Shown here in pieces: positions 26,907 through 41,879 of a stretch of 64,000 nucleotides of DNA; position 1 is the first letter of the stretch; every line of letters starts with the position of its first letter. The stretch is taken from contig OX352773.1 in assembly GCA_947095535.1 (NCBI GenBank), forward strand, positions 91,608,670 to 91,672,669, written 5' to 3'. Position numbers and translations under genes: made by a program. This stretch comes from Poecilobothrus nobilitatus. Lineage: Eukaryota; Arthropoda; Insecta; Diptera; Dolichopodidae. The notes under the pieces are model-generated. The model was given only the letters and a program-made list of their open reading frames with translations, did not search any database and had not been told where the DNA came from.

Positions 26907-29900
26907 GCTACAGACACATATATTTTAACGCTATATATATGCTTATAAAAATTTCCAATTGTTATGACCCAATAGTTTATTTTTTGAATAACCATAGAAT
27001 TGAAGATACACATAGGAAAAAATTATCAGAACAATCATTTAAATTGAATAACAAAGCATACAATATGTATGAAGGTGAAGAAAACTTCAAAAAGAACAGT
27101 AATGTAGCTGGCATCATAAACCAAAACATGTTTAGAAATTTAATGATTTACCAAATGGTCGTGAAAGATTGAGAAAGTATTTTATATGCAGATCAAAATA
27201 TCATCAACCGATAAAAGACCAAGAATAAGATGCATCACATATGGATAATAATAAGCTACATAATCATAGACATTTTGCATCATATATCAGAAAAGAAAAA
27301 TAAAAAGACATTTTTTGAAGCTAGAAATAATTTGTAGTACTTAAAAACAAAAAAAAAAAAAAATTTCATATGGTTTTTTTGTTTTAATGATCGAGTGATT
27401 GCCAAAACACTAAACAGTCATTTTGTAAGAAAATTTTTTTTATATTTAATTGCAATAATTTATTTAGAATATTATCAGTTATCACTTACACAGTTACAAA
27501 AAAAAAACTGTATCTGGCTGTTATGAATAAATGTCACCTCTTGGCTCTGACACAAAGTTTTCTAACAGTAAATTTAATTTTTTGGGTATATTGAATGAAA
27601 CGTGACTCCATAGTACAAATATTCGGCTTAATTAAATAACGTCGCAAATCGTTATTTTATTTCTTGCGATTTAATTTCGTATCTTAAATGCGATGTTATT
27701 TCGTGCGACACTTGTTCATAGAGGCCCAAATGAGACCCAAACATAATTCAAAAAGAAAATTCATTGTTTTGGCACACACCCGATTAAATATTAAATAAGT
27801 AAAAAAAAAAAAAATAAATAAATTATTAACATTTATTTTGTATTTCTTTTCACATAATAATTTTAATTTTATTTTGTTTTTTTGTTTTTTTTAATTCATT
27901 ACACTTTTTTAATTATTTGTTTTATTTGTTTTTTTTTTTTTTTTTTGTATTTTTAGTTTTCTACATAAGACAAAGTTAAGATTTTATTTTTTTTTTTTTG
28001 TATTTTTATATTTTATTTTATTTTTTTGTTTCTATTACATTTTAAATAATTTGTTTTATTTTTTATTATTTAATTTTTTTTTTGCATTTTCTTAAATTAC
28101 AAATAAATTCTGATTGTTTTCTCTTATAGAATATTTATTTCTTATGTTCATAACCGATTTTTTAACTTTTATTTTATGTTATTTTATATTTTTTTTTTTT
28201 TTTTTGGGTTTTTTGAATTTTTTTTTTTTTTTTTTAATAATTTACAATGATATGAAGACTTTTTTATTTTATTTTTGAAGAGTTTTTAAAACAACTTTTT
28301 ATATGTTTTTTTTTTTTATTTTTTTGTTTTTTCATTCAGTTTTTATTTTTTAATAATATTTTTTTTTTTAATTATTTACATTTAATAAATGGAAATTATA
28401 TCACTTTGATGCAAATCTTTTACTTAACTTAAAAATTACTTAAAAAAGAAAAAAATTAAATTATTGCAATTCTTTTCTGTTTTATTGTTTTATTCTTCTG
28501 AGTTCAGACATTAGAAAGAAAATTTTGTGCAATACGTTCATAAATTTAGAAATAGGTACATTTAACTATATGTAACCCGGTAGCGAACATTATTCCGCCT
28601 TAAAAAAAAATGTCAATTTAAATGAACAGATTAAAACAATTAGAATAGGTATTATAACAAGGTAAAGAGTTTGTACATTGTTTGAAAATGGTAAAATAGA
28701 AGATATGGAAAAACGATTGTATTGCTAATGTGTGCTCTATGTTTTTGGTTTCGTCTCTTTTTGTGTACATAAATAAATTTTCTGGTTTTTCAACATGCGA
28801 GTATGCAAGATATTGAAAAACATCGATTTTCTAAATCCAAACCGCAAATGCTCATTTTTTGACCTTGGAATTTTTTTTATCGTCATGACATGCACCAAAT
28901 GAATTGGGAATTGTAAACGTTTAAATTAAATTGAAACATCTGTCGATGTGTGATTCATTTCGTTTCATTCGTCGTGCATATCTGTCTACCTTTGATTGTC
29001 GTTTCGATATTTTCTTACGAATAATTCAATCTTAAACGTGTTGTTTGCAATTAAAACCATTATAATACAATAGAATTTTTTAATTTTAGGATTTTGTTTT
29101 TTTAAATAGTAAAGGCGTGAACACAATTTTTTTACAAGTTGAAAATATGACAATGTGCAGTTGAGATTACAAACATAATTATAAAACTTCCAAAAGCTAT
29201 AGCTAACTTATGTTGTATTCCGATATGAGCAATAATATAAAGCAATAAATATAATTTTTAGTGTATCTTTCGAACCCAGTGCCATTTATTAGAACAAAAC
29301 AAACTAATGTTTTTGTTGTTAATGTACTGGAGTTTAAAGTAATGTACGGCAACAAACATATATGCATCAACAATTTTATATATTAAGTAAGAAAAAGGCA
29401 TAATTTTTTCGTTGCCAAACAATAATCGGATTTCAATATAATATAACTTTATGCACTGCTTATCAATTAAAAATCATAATACCTCGTAATAAAAACTTTC
29501 TCGATTTACGTGATTTAAAAAATTTACTATTTTAACAGAGGAAGTTTAAAAGTTATTTAAAAAAATATTATTTTTAAAAATTCGAAAATTTAATTTACTT
29601 TTTTTTAATTCCCCGTATTTTAAGGCTCAGAAACTTCTCCATGTTATATAAACTGGAACCTACAGAAACTTTTCCGATTTATGTTGCAAAATGGAATAAT
29701 TATATATAAATTAAAGAAGTTTTTCAATAAAAAAAAAAAAAAAAATTTTGGTTTGAACCAAAAAAAAAAAAATTGTATTAATTTTTTGATGCAATACAAA
29801 TTCTTTTTACTAAACTGAAATGTTGTTAATGTTGTAAGTATGAAAAACAAGGTATTGAAAATCTGAAAATTTTTAAAATAAATTAAAAAAAAAAATCTAA

Positions 29901-32900
29901 ATGATTTAATTTCATAGATATATTCTTAAAAGTATTAATAAAATTGCAATAATTTATACTGAATAATAAATAGATTCATATTTTTTTTACATGTTTTTTT
30001 TTTGAAATTTATAAAATTTTATTAATTTTTTTTATGTTTTTGTTTTTTTTTTTTTTGTTTAAATTATTTATTTCTCACATGAAATAATAATAATTAATAA
30101 TAATAATAATAATTTTTTTTTTTTAAATACAAAAACTACTAAATAACTGAGATTTTATTTTTTTTTGTTTTTCTGATTATACACTCTTCGAGCAATTTTA
30201 AAATAATATTATGTTCTATATATATTAATTTTTTTAAGGATTATAATTTCTAAAATTACACAATTGCTTATTTTTATTAAGATAGTTTTTTTAATTAATT
30301 TTTTTTTTTTATATATATATTATATATGTATAATGTATATGTTTATATAATAATTTAGATATGAAATTTTCAATTAATAAATTATTAATATATGTATTAA
30401 TAAATATATAGTTACATTGCATACTTTGCTCTAATTATTGTATATATCAAGATATGTTTACACGTTGTCATAATATATTATTTATTTAAAAAATTTAACT
30501 GAAAAATTATTGTATTAATTAAATTAATATATTTATTTATGTTTTGTAGAAAGAAAATTATATTAAAAAAGATAAATTAATTAATTGAATTAAAAAAAAA
30601 AAAAAACAAAATGTGAACACAAATATTGCATTTACTTTTTTAAAAGAAGATAAATTAATATGAAATGAAATGTGAAGTTTTTTTTTCTTTTTTTTATTAT
30701 TAATCTATTAATCATTTCATTATTGCACAAATCACTTATAAAATTAATTTGTTAAAAAAACGTAATAATTGAATTATACATAGAATAAAATAGAAGAGTA
30801 TGGTTATTATAGGGATTAAAATAACAAGATAAGAGGACTGTTTTTTTTTTATTAATTATTATAGATTTTGAATAGATTGATATAAAAAAAAATTATGTAT
30901 TTTTCTAAAATTATAGAAACACGGCTCATAAAACTTTTGAAATTAATAATGAAATTTAAGATTTTTAATATAAAAGCTTTTTCTTTTGTTTTATGTAAAT
31001 AGTAATTTTATCTTGTTAAATATGTAAATAGTATAAATATTATTGTTATTAATATAATAATTATTAATAATAAATTATTTATTATTTTGTCTTTTTTTTT
31101 TTTTTAATAATATATTTTAATATTAATTATATTTATACATTTACAATAATTCCAAATGTAATATTAATTTATTTGTTTAGTATATATGTAGTATGTATAT
31201 TATATAATATTAGTAAATAATAAAACTTATATTCTAAATTGATATTTATTTTAAAATATATATATTAAATACTTTAATATTATAAAATGTATTTATGTAT
31301 ATATATTATATACTTTTTTTTATTTTTAATTAATTATAATTAAAATTTAAAATTTGTTTCCTTATTTACTTTACTTATTTTTTTTTTTTTTGTTTTTTTT
31401 TTAGTTTTATTTCATTTCGCAGAGGTACATTCGTTCCTTTCATTTTATTTTATTTTTATTTTATTTTTTTTTATTTATTTATTTATTTATAATAATTATA
31501 TATAACTTTGGTTTTAAATATATATATATATATTTATATATATTAATAGATTTTTATTTATTTATTTACTTTTAATACTTGTATTATTTATTTAGTATAG
31601 ATTTCTTAAATGTAAATAAAAAAATTTAATTTTATATTGCTTTAATATTAATAATAACATCAGGTATAATTAAATAAAACAGTAACGTATATAGTATATT
31701 TTTTTTAACATATAATTTGAATTTAATTCAATAGTTTTTTTCTTTAATAAAATTAAAATACAAAAAACAAAAAAAAAAAAAAAGATTTTTTTTTAATACT
31801 TTCATGTCCATTTCTTTTATTTACATTGATCCTATGTTTAATTGCGTTTATATATGTGATTTTAAAAAAAACGATTGTTATCATTTCGATTTGAAGTTCG
31901 ATTTAATACAATATTTCGTATATTATTCATAAATATTGGACTATCTGACACTTAGTAATAGCATACAAAATTAATCTAAAAAAAGTATTTGTCATTCTGA
32001 AATTAAGTAAATTAAAATACTTCTCTCTTTTGTTTTGAAAATTTTCTCCAAAAGTTTATTTTTTCTATGGAAAGAAAAGGTTGACTTAACTTTAACTTTT
32101 TCTTCGGAACTCTTTTTTCAACTGTCATTTTGTAACAAAAAAAAAAGAAGTTTAATACATGGAATTTAGGGCTGTCGTTTGTACTCCAATCGGAATTTTT
32201 TCCTCCTTTTTTTCCAACAGTGTACTTCGGCACTATGCCTTTCAATGAAATACTCCGTTTTCCTACGTTTTCCGAAATTTTTGTTTAACTCATCTCTGAT
32301 GCAAAAAAAAAAAAATTTTTTTTATTATTTAAAATTTTTTTGCTTTCTTGAATTCGTACATATATGTATGTATGTATTTCGAGTTTCGACAGAAAAAAAT
32401 GATGTATCCGTAAAAGCTTTCATTTCATTTCAGGTAGAGCACTTAGAATTGAATTAGAATCGATTCTATTTTTCAAAATAAATAAGCAGTTGACAATTAA
32501 TGACATTTGACAATTTCAATTTCAAATTTTTAATATTATGTTGTGAAGTTTGTTGTTTATTGTTTTTTGAATTTATTTATCTGCATTTTAATTTATTATT
32601 TTCTACATTTTAAAATTTAAATCGATAAGTAAGTTTTTTTGTTTACATATGTTTTTGCAATTAATGTTATTATGTAAAATAATATATATGTATGTTGGAA
32701 TTTTGTGTCTGTTTTTTTAGTTTTATTTAGATGGTTAAAAAAAGTAAATTAAGACTGTAAAAAAATAAACTGAATTGGGAAATTGCATCAAGCTACTGCT
32801 AGCCCATCTAAAGATAATGAAATGCAATGTGTTAAAATTTATAAAAGTAAATAAATTATTTTCAAATTTCAAATTTATTATATTAGTTCTAAGAATATTT

Positions 32901-34641
32901 TTTGATATTAAAATTGAATAAGTTTTTATTTTTACGTTTATGTTTTACATTTGAAAAAAAAAGAACTACTAAATTTTACGTTACTTTATTTAAAATAAAT
33001 TTGAACAAGTATAAATCTTTTTTAATTTTTAACTAAGATGGAAAGTTTATTAGAGGAAAATTTTAATTTTTAATTTTTAAAGAATTTAATTGCGAAAAAC
33101 TCCATTTTGAAAATAAATTTACTACTCTACAAAATTTTCAGACGACAGCCCTTTGTCTACATTTCTTTTTTTTGCTGCTGAAAAATTCTTCTGAAGCGAT
33201 GATTCGTCGTTGAAATAATTCCCTTTTTTTTTTTTTTTTTTAAATAGTTCAGAACAAATTTGCTGAAGTGGTGAACTAAGCATAAGAACTAAATTTTCTA
33301 GGAATTGAAATTTAAAATTTATGGCTCAGAAATCAAGATTTTAGTATGCATTTCAATCGTTTATCATTTATTTTCAGTTCTTAAGTTTTCTTTTAACCTA
33401 AATAATATTTTTTTTTTTATAAAAAATGAGTTTTATAATATTCGGTGTTTGTGTTCTTGTTTCATATTTGATTTAAATTAAGAGCAAATTTTACATTCAC
33501 AAAAACACATTTGCGAACTGAAGTTAAGTAAAATTCTAAAGATGTTCTTCAAAACAAAATGTTGGACATGAAAGATTTGAGATCTTTAGTACATAATTTA
33601 ATATTTTATAACAATTAAGAAAAAGAAAAAAATTTAAATATTTTAATTTAAGATTTAAATAATATTTAAAATAAAAAAAAAAATTGTTTTATGTTTTAAA
33701 GAGAAAATTAAATTAATATTTATGCTTTTAATGAAATTAAAATAAAAAAAAATTATATCTCGTACTGGTTTTTTTTCTATTTGAATTTTGTTCTCGTTTA
33801 TATAATAAATACGGAAACAAACCTTACCTTTCTTTTACATACAATTATCATCATTTAATTTTTTTGTTTTTTTTTTTAATTTTAAACTCTAAACCTTAAA
33901 TTTTAATTTTAAATTTTTTTTGTTTTTTTTTTTCATTTTCCAAACTTATTTACCAAACATCAAAATTTTATCCCGAAAATTTTTTACAAATTTTTTTTTT
34001 TTAATTAATTTCTTTTTTTTTTCTTAAATTTTAAAACCAAAAACTTTTCTTTTTTTTTTTTGAAATTCTTTCCCTGCATTTTCAAATTAATTTTTTTTGT
34101 TTTATTCGAATATTATTTCTTTATTTTAAATAATTTTGTCCTAAACACAAATTTTTCATTTTTCTTCTCCATATTTTTTTGCCAAACAATTTTTTCAATT
34201 TTTTTTCCCAAAACGTAATTTTTCTTTTTATTTTTTTTATTATGCGGTCTGTCTCCTTATAATTAACTTGCATCAATTAATTATGTATTACATTATTGAT
34301 TATTTATATATACTTATAAATAATAATTAATATTTATAGTATACAAAAAATTATAAAATAATTTGATTGCATCAAATAAAAATAGACTGCAGTTATATTA
34401 TCAGCGTGAATACGTGCATACGAATGCAAGTGCTTACAAGTAACTTGAACGCTTGAACGCGCGTTTAAATTTCACACTCGCGTAAAAGCTCGAATATCAA
34501 ATATTCTGTTAATTTTTTTTTAAATAAATTATTTTGGTTAGTATAATTTCAAAAGTACAGTGAGATGAACAAGATAAATTAATTTTAGAGCTTCAAAAAC
34601 GAAAGCCCCTTTGGGATATGTTTTTGAATATTTGTAATTTC

Positions 34642-34700
34642 TGAAGTATAACCGTAATGATATGAAGTATAACCGTAATGATATGAAGTATAACCGCAGT
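34642..34700. repeat. Tandem repeat, 21-bp unit x2.8
   Basis: The unit begins TGAAGTATAACCGTAATGAT; copies start at 34642, 34663 and 34684, the last incomplete and diverging at its end (CCGCAGT). Confidence 0.9.
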
Positions 34701-35588
34701 CTAAAACATTTGAAGCTGATATTGAAAACCCAAAAAAAAATCTAAAGTTTAATAAGATTACGAAATTTTTAACAAAAGAATAGAATCTTTTTCAAGATTT
34801 TCTATACTTTAAAATGAAATAAATCTCAAAAACTTTTTCTTCCTTTTAGGCCTTTTTTTAAATGATAATTTAAAAAAAAAATTAAAAAATAGAGAAATTT
34901 TATAAAATAAAATCATAAAAATCGAAATGAAAAAAAAAATTAATATAAATTACTAAACAAAAATATTAAATTATAATCATTTATTTATTTATTTATTTCA
35001 ATTACAACGTTGTAAAAAAAATTTAACTATATTAAACTTAATGCAAATTTGAGTTAAATTAAAATTAAAATGGATCATATGGTCACATTAAATTTATACA
35101 TGTTGTTGTGGTTGTTATCAAATTGCGAATTGTACGTCCCTCCTCAATGAGTTACATCTAATTTCGTTAAGTCAATCCACTCCTTTTAACAGAGTGTTGT
35201 ATCGTATTCTTTTAGACTTTTGATTCATTCATTTTACTTTAATTTAACTTAGATTTGCAGTAGGTTTTCAAAACGGGACTAACTTTTCTTTTTTTTTTAG
35301 TTTTTTTTTTTTTAATTGTAAAACAACTATAACAATATGTTTATTTTGTTAGATTTTACAATTTATCCTATTTTTTTCTGTTTTTCTTTTTATTTATTGA
35401 ATTATTTTTAAAATTCATAAAAAATATTTCATGACGTACTCAAGCCTAAAATAAAAGCATACGACTGTAGTATAACAGGAAAACGTAAGCATATGTTGTT
35501 TCAATTTATTTTTGAGGTTATACCTATAGTTGTTTTAAAACGTGAACAATTTATTTTTTCTTTTGAGCATTCCCGTACTTTTAAAACG

Positions 35589-35602
35589 CGACGTCGACGT
35601 CG
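35589..35602. repeat. 14-bp GC-rich palindrome CGACGTCGACGTCG
   Basis: Perfectly self-complementary and very CpG-rich in surroundings that are mostly A/T. It contains two ACGT cores, as in CRE/bZIP sites (GACGTC). Whether it is a binding site is unknown. Confidence 0.85.
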
Positions 35603-36568
35603 AAAAATTTAAAAATTTAGTATGAATACGCTTTATTCTTTTTTCTTGTCATACTTGTCGTACGCTTTTATCGTAGCACAGAATTTAGATTTTATTTTTA
35701 CATTCATGATGTATTGACAATATTGACATTAAAAAAAAAATAATGTTAAATCAATGTCAATTTATTTTTTTTGTTTTTTTTTAATATTTTTTTTTTTATA
35801 AAATAACTGTGTTTTTTTATTGTGCTAAAAAAAAATATTCGTTATATTTTTTTTAGTATATATTTTTATTTCTTCCTATTTTGTGTTTTTTTTTTATTTA
35901 TTTTATAAATTATAGCTAAAAATTATTAAAATATTTTTTTATTTATTTCTTCATTTTAAAAATTCGTGTATATAAACTGTGTATATAAATTCAATTTGAT
36001 TAAATTAATTTTTTTAATGTTTTTTATTTTTTTTTTTACGTTTTGTCTCTTTCTTTCATTTTGAGGTAGTAAAGTGAGATAGATTGTTTTCAATGTATTT
36101 ATTAAATGTCAATCATACATATATCATTTTTATTTTTTCATTTTATATTTTCTCTGATTATGATGATTAGTTTTTTTTTCTTTTTTTTTTTTATTATCTA
36201 TGTGCGTTTTTTGTTCTTTTATTTAATGTTAGTATTTAGCTAAGGTTTCTTCTTTTTTAATTTACTTTGATTTCATTTAATTATTTTTATTTTTTTTTTG
36301 TTTTTATAACTTTTTAATAAATTTTATTTTTTTTTTTTTTTGAAAATAGAAAATTTAATTGATTAGTTTTTTGTTAATAACTTATTTAAGAAATATTTAG
36401 AAAAGTTATTTCATTATTTTTTTTTTTGTTTTTTAATTAATATTTTGTAAAAACAAAAAATTATTAAAAATTTTAAAATTAATTAGAAATAAATTTAATG
36501 ATATAGAAACTTTTGATCTTTTAGATAGTTTTAAAATTTTATTTCCTGAACTCTTGTTTTACTTGCGA

Positions 36569-36679
36569 ACATTGTTAGAATTGTACAAACATGATTTACT
36601 TTTAGAATCGAATGTCTAATCTTTTTGTGGACATTGTTATTAAGATTTATAGAAACATGGTTTAGTTTTAGAATCGAAT
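36569..36679. repeat. Imperfect tandem duplication, 62-bp period
   Basis: ACATTGTTA at 36569 and 36631, and further on TTTTAGAATCGAAT in both copies, mark two diverged copies. The small open frames crossing it inherit a repeated SILKxNHV-like peptide on the minus strand, which reflects the DNA repeat and not a protein domain. Confidence 0.8.
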
Positions 36680-39600
36680 ACAGTAGGATCCCTAATATTT
36701 TGTCCAGTAGAGTATGTATCAATTATAGAGAAGTTAAAAAATTTTTAGAAATATTTGCAGTTTTGAAAATGTACGTTAATGAATTTGATGAACCGAATGA
36801 ACTTGATTCGTCGCACCAGTTCTCTATCATGAGGAGTCTTATGGCTGTATCTATAGATGAATTCTTTGACTATGGATTTCTATATATATAGCCTTATATA
36901 TATGAATATGGTTCGAGGTCCAGGATGATTTCCATGGATTTTGTCGAGCTTGTTGTAGTAGAACCTGTTATCCCTAAACATCCCTAACGTTGTATTTACG
37001 TTAGGATGTTATGGCACTGTCCTTTTTGGTTGTTATACTTTTACTCTATTTTGAGATTTTTAATTGTCTTTTAGATTTAATGTCCTTTGATTATTGCGAA
37101 CGATTGTATTTTAATACTCATATTAAATCAAAAAAAACATATATAAATTAATTTATGTGGATTCATAAAATAATTTATAAATATTTTTTAACAAATTGAA
37201 TTCTATTTCTAACTCCCAGTCTTCGATTGTCATTAAAGCTATAAGTACTAACATCTCCTTCTCTTCAACACTCTCTTCACTTCTTAATATATGTTGTGTT
37301 GAATAAAAATAGAATAAACTATAAGCTGACTTTAGAGAAGCTCAAAAAGATAGAAAGTGTAACTGAATTTTGTTGTCCATTTGTACATTTCTAATAATAT
37401 ACAAATCTAAATAATTAATCAGAAGTTTCTATATCATAAAAATATTAAGTATAAATTGCTAATGATTTGATATACTCTGATTAAAATAATGCATATAATA
37501 AAATAAATATAATTGGGATTGGTTTACAAATTTTTTAAATTTCTTTAATAAACATAATCGGTTATCAGCAATAACAAGGATTTAAAAAAATAGGAAATAA
37601 TTTGGAAACTGGGAAACTATAAATTGGATTATATTTATTTTACTAGATTCATACTAAAATTTAAAATTCATATTAAAAAAGAAGATTCATATTTTATAAT
37701 TTAAAATTAAATAGAAAAAAAAAAATAAAAACATAAAATAAAATTTTTAAAACATATCCTGCATTTATTCTGTTGTACAAATATCTATTCTTATATATTA
37801 TGAATTTTATTTTACTATAATAATGTTTAAAATTTAATATTGTCAAATTTAATAATTATTTATTAATTTTTTTCTTTTTTTTTTTTTGTATTTTTGAAAA
37901 TTTGTTTTTTGTTTTTTTTTTTTTATTTATTTATTTTTAATATTTTATATACATTTTTGGTATTGTAATGGATATGTTTTTAATTATTTTCTATTTTGTT
38001 CTTTCTTAATTTATTAACAATTATTTATAAGGGTTAATAATAACAAGAAAACTGTATAACAAAAATTAACCAAAAAAAAAAAAAAAAAATGGCGGCAAAA
38101 TTGTTATACAACTAATTTTTCATTATAAATAACCTGTTAATTTTTAAATATTATTTTAGTAATTTTTAACAGAAAAATTTAACAAGTTTATAGAAAATCA
38201 AAAAGAAAATAAAATTTAAAAAAAAAAATAAAAAAAATTAAATATTTATTTTTTTAATTAAATTGTCTAAACATTACCATTTTATGCTGTTCCTATAAAA
38301 TATTAACGGTAATTTATACCACTTAATAATGATATTTTTAATTCATTACGATTTGCATTATTGATACTCAATATTTGTTGTTATGACAGTAATAAAAATC
38401 TGTAATAAATAGAATAAAGTAAAAAAAAAATTAAATTTAATTAAATCTGAAATTTAATGATAATAAAAATAAATTGTAAAAATTGTATTTATAATATATA
38501 ATATATGTTTTGTTTTTGTTCTTTTTTTTTTTTTGTTTTTTTTGATTTCATTCTGGTATTATTTTTCATATTTTAAATCAAATATACTTAGTGGATCGAT
38601 ATTGATGAGTTTTTGTATCTAATAAACTTTAATTTTAGTCGTTTTTTTTTTTTATTTAAAGATCAAAGATTAAAACTTAAGCATATATACCTTAAATTAA
38701 ATGAACTAAAACAAAAAAGAAATATTAAATTAATATAAAAACAAAAATGAATGTATGGTAAATGGTTAATATTATATTATAGTCCATGTAATGTTTACTT
38801 TGTTTTATCAAATAAAAAGAAGAATGGAACATAATAAAAATAAAAAAAAAATACATATTTAAGAACAAAATATGTATAAGACATGATAAGTATATAAAAA
38901 ACAAATTTCTATTCTCCGGCGGTATTTAAAAAAATTGAAAATTCGGTGAAAAAATACTTTTTGTTTGTTTTTTTTTACTATTTATTTCTTAATTAAAGCT
39001 TTCGTTTATTTAATTTTTAAATAATTTTAAAAACAGGTTTACAAAATAAAAAAATAAAAAAAAAAACAAAAAAAAAATTAAAAATTTATGAATTTTGACG
39101 ATTTAGAACTTTTATTAGTATACGTATTATGACCATTGTGTTTATGTTGGACATTTACATATCCGGACGTCCAAAACACAAATCAATTAACTCCAAATAT
39201 TACCATTTTTGTAATTTCCCAATTTTTTTGTATTTTCTCCATTTGTTTTTAATTTTCTAAAAAAAATCCTGATTTTTTTTTTTTTCTTGTACTAAACTTT
39301 TCTGTAACTTTTAACTCTAATTTTAGATAAGGTTTTATATCAACTGGTAAATTTTGACATCTATCAAAAGGAATGTTAAGGAATGAGGTATAATTTTTTT
39401 CTTTAATTTTCAAGAATTAGAATATAAACTGAACAGAAAAAGAAAAACAAAAAAAAATTTGCAAAACAAATGAATTTTCTTTTAAATATTACCATGTTAA
39501 CTGTTAAGTATTTTTAAAACTTAATTTGTTGTGTTAGAACATTTTAATCCGATCAAATCCGATCTAAATACATAAGATGGAGAAAAATTGTAAAAAAACA

Positions 39601-39706
39601 AAAAGATATTTAGCCTAACGTTATAACTTCAGTCGTTAGTTTTAATTATTATATAATTTTGTTTATAATTTGATTTAATAATTAATTGATTAAACCAATT
39701 TAGCAA

Positions 39707-39756
39707 ATTATTGTCATATTTATGATAAATTTACAGCTAATTATTGTCATATTTAT
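39707..39756. repeat. Direct repeat ATTATTGTCATATTTAT, 33-bp period
   Basis: Identical 17-mers at 39707-39723 and 39740-39756. Confidence 0.85.
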
Positions 39757-40036
39757 TTCGTGTAATCTAACTCGAACTAGAATGCATGAAAATGATAAAA
39801 AAAAAATAAATAAATAAAATCTGAAATAAAAATATAAAAAAAAAAAAACAAAATTAAAATAAAAACAATAAAAAATGAAAAAAAAATGAATGTTTGTTTT
39901 TTAAAATATTGATTTTATTTATAAAATAAAAATTTTTGTTTTTTTTTTTATAGAAAATAATAAAACATTTTTTTTTTTTTTTAATTTAATTTCTTCAAAT
40001 AAACATAATAACTACTAATTAAAATAAGAAAAAAAA

Positions 40037-40044
<8 letters not shown>

Positions 40045-40070
<26 letters not shown>
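40045..40070. repeat. (TA)13 microsatellite
   Basis: Uninterrupted TA dinucleotides, followed by a further interrupted TGTATATATG tract. Confidence 0.95.
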
Positions 40071-40079
<9 letters not shown>

Positions 40080-41392
40080 GTAAGTATATGTAATTAAAAT
40101 TAAAAAGAGAAAGGAAATAATATAATATTACATAGCTACTTAATTAAAAAAACTTTAAATTTTAAATTATATCATGTATTCTGCCAAAAAAAAAAAATGT
40201 TGTTACTTAAAAACTTAAATTTTAAATTAAAAATGAAATAATTTTACAATTTTTTGGAAAAGAAAAAAAAAACAAAATTTAACATTTTAAAATTTTTTAA
40301 CAATTAAATCAATTTAATAACACTAAAATTATGAAAGAATAGAAAAAAAAAAAAACTAAAGTTAACAGAAAAATCAACATTTTCTTTTTTTCCTTTCTAA
40401 TTATTTTAGGACATGTTTTTTTTTATTAATACTCTTATTATAGATGTCTTTTCTTCCTTACTTTTTTTTTAATAATATATTATTAATGTTTAACATTTAT
40501 TTTTTTTTTTTTTTACTTAATTTATTTGTTTTTTTTTTCCAATATAAATTTTAAATTAAGAAAAAAAAAAACCTTATAACGAAAAAAGAGTTTTTTTTAT
40601 TAAAAAAAAAAAACAAAAAAAAAAAAAAACGATATTATACAAAATTGGCACATTCTATATAATAACATTTTTAATAAAATTAATTAATATTAATATAAAA
40701 TTTAATATAAGTTTAATAATTTTTGAATTTTTATTAATTCTGTCAAAATTCTAATGTTATAATTTAAATATTCGGAGTAAATAAAAATATTTTATTAAAA
40801 TTTCTTTTTTAAAATAAATTCCTTTAAAATGTTACTTTATAGCATTCTTTTAAATATATACCATAATATGCTTTTAAATGGACTTAAAATACTTGTAAAA
40901 GAATTTTTCTTAATTCTTTATTAATTTATTAATTTTATACTTTAAAAAACACTTAACTATTATATTTTTTAAAATCAATAGATACTATATATAGTTAAAT
41001 TGTATATTTTTTCTCTTTAAAATTAAATATTCTATTTTTTAGTAAAATTTAAACAAAATTCTATTTATTCAAAAAAAAAATTTATTTACATATTTTATAC
41101 TAATTATATCTAAATTAAAAACTAAAATTTTTTATTCAAATTTTAACTTTTGTTTCTTGATTTTTTTTTTTTAACTTTATTTTATATTTTAATCTATGCA
41201 TTGTATATAAGAGGTAGTTTAATTTCTATATTAAATATTTAATTTGAGTAAATGTGAACAACCTTCGTTACGTTTTTCTTTTATATTTAGTGTAAAAAAT
41301 ATGTTTTTATATGGTTTTTAGCACATCATATACCATTAATAGGATATTTTTTTTTTGTTATTAATTTTAATATTATTGTAATATTAAAAAAT

Positions 41393-41416
41393 AAAAAAAA
41401 AAAAAAAAAAAAAAAA
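41393..41416. repeat. A24 homopolymer run
   Basis: The longest uninterrupted A run noticed in the window. Its length is likely to be unreliable in assembly. Confidence 0.9.
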
Positions 41417-41879
41417 CAGATGGCAGATTTTTTAAAGGAAACTCTTTTTTTTTGTGTTTTATTTAATATTGTATTATATTTTTAAAAAAACAAAAAAAAA
41501 ACAAAAATATGAAATTAAATTTAAATTAAATATTAAAAATAAATATAACAGAGATAACTAATGTATTATTTCAAATTAGAGTGTATTTTGAGATCAAAAT
41601 TAATATAATATGTAAATATGTTTGTATTTTAGATACTTTGTTATCACTGTACTTTTTTTTTCGTTTTTATATTAAAAAAAAAAACTGGTTCAAAACAGAC
41701 TTTGATAAAAAAAAAAAAAACTATATAACATAATTTAATTACAAACTTAAAATTTTAATGTTCAGTTAAGAGGTAGTGGGGTTCCAAAGCAATTTTAATA
41801 TAAATAAATGCAAAGTTTCTGTTTCTTTTATTTTTTTTTTTGAATGTCTGGTATTGGAATATTTGAGAAACACTTTATT

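Larger units (their letters stand above)
22546..41879. other. Long gene desert downstream of zld
   Basis: About 19 kb dominated by poly-A/poly-T runs, most extreme at 27.8-31.8 kb and 35.7-41.7 kb. Mixed-composition patches at 27.5-27.8, 28.5-29.1, 34.4-34.5, 35.1-35.3 and 36.5-37.3 kb have no recognised coding or repeat identity beyond the items listed. Small frames (26.4, 26.9, 32.2 and 36.6 kb) were judged non-genic. Confidence 0.6.

Noticed and set aside
26939..27172. 77-codon plus frame starting with ATG and of mixed amino-acid composition
   Set aside because: No recognised domain and no neighbouring exon or promoter signal; a frame this long is expected by chance in 64 kb.
32431..32437. 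A full CAGGTAG Zelda heptamer downstream of zld
   Set aside because: About 0.8 copies are expected by chance on both strands of 64 kb at this composition, and no second site lies nearby.
34390..34490. Possible structured RNA in a GC-richer patch (ACGTGCATACG, GAACGCGCG, CTCGCG)
   Set aside because: I could not find a convincing extended pairing; only a composition change is supported.
36625..36891. 88-codon plus frame that looks somewhat protein-like
   Set aside because: It starts at TTG, not ATG, overlaps a diverged DNA tandem duplication and matches no family I recognise; the opposite strand is similarly open.
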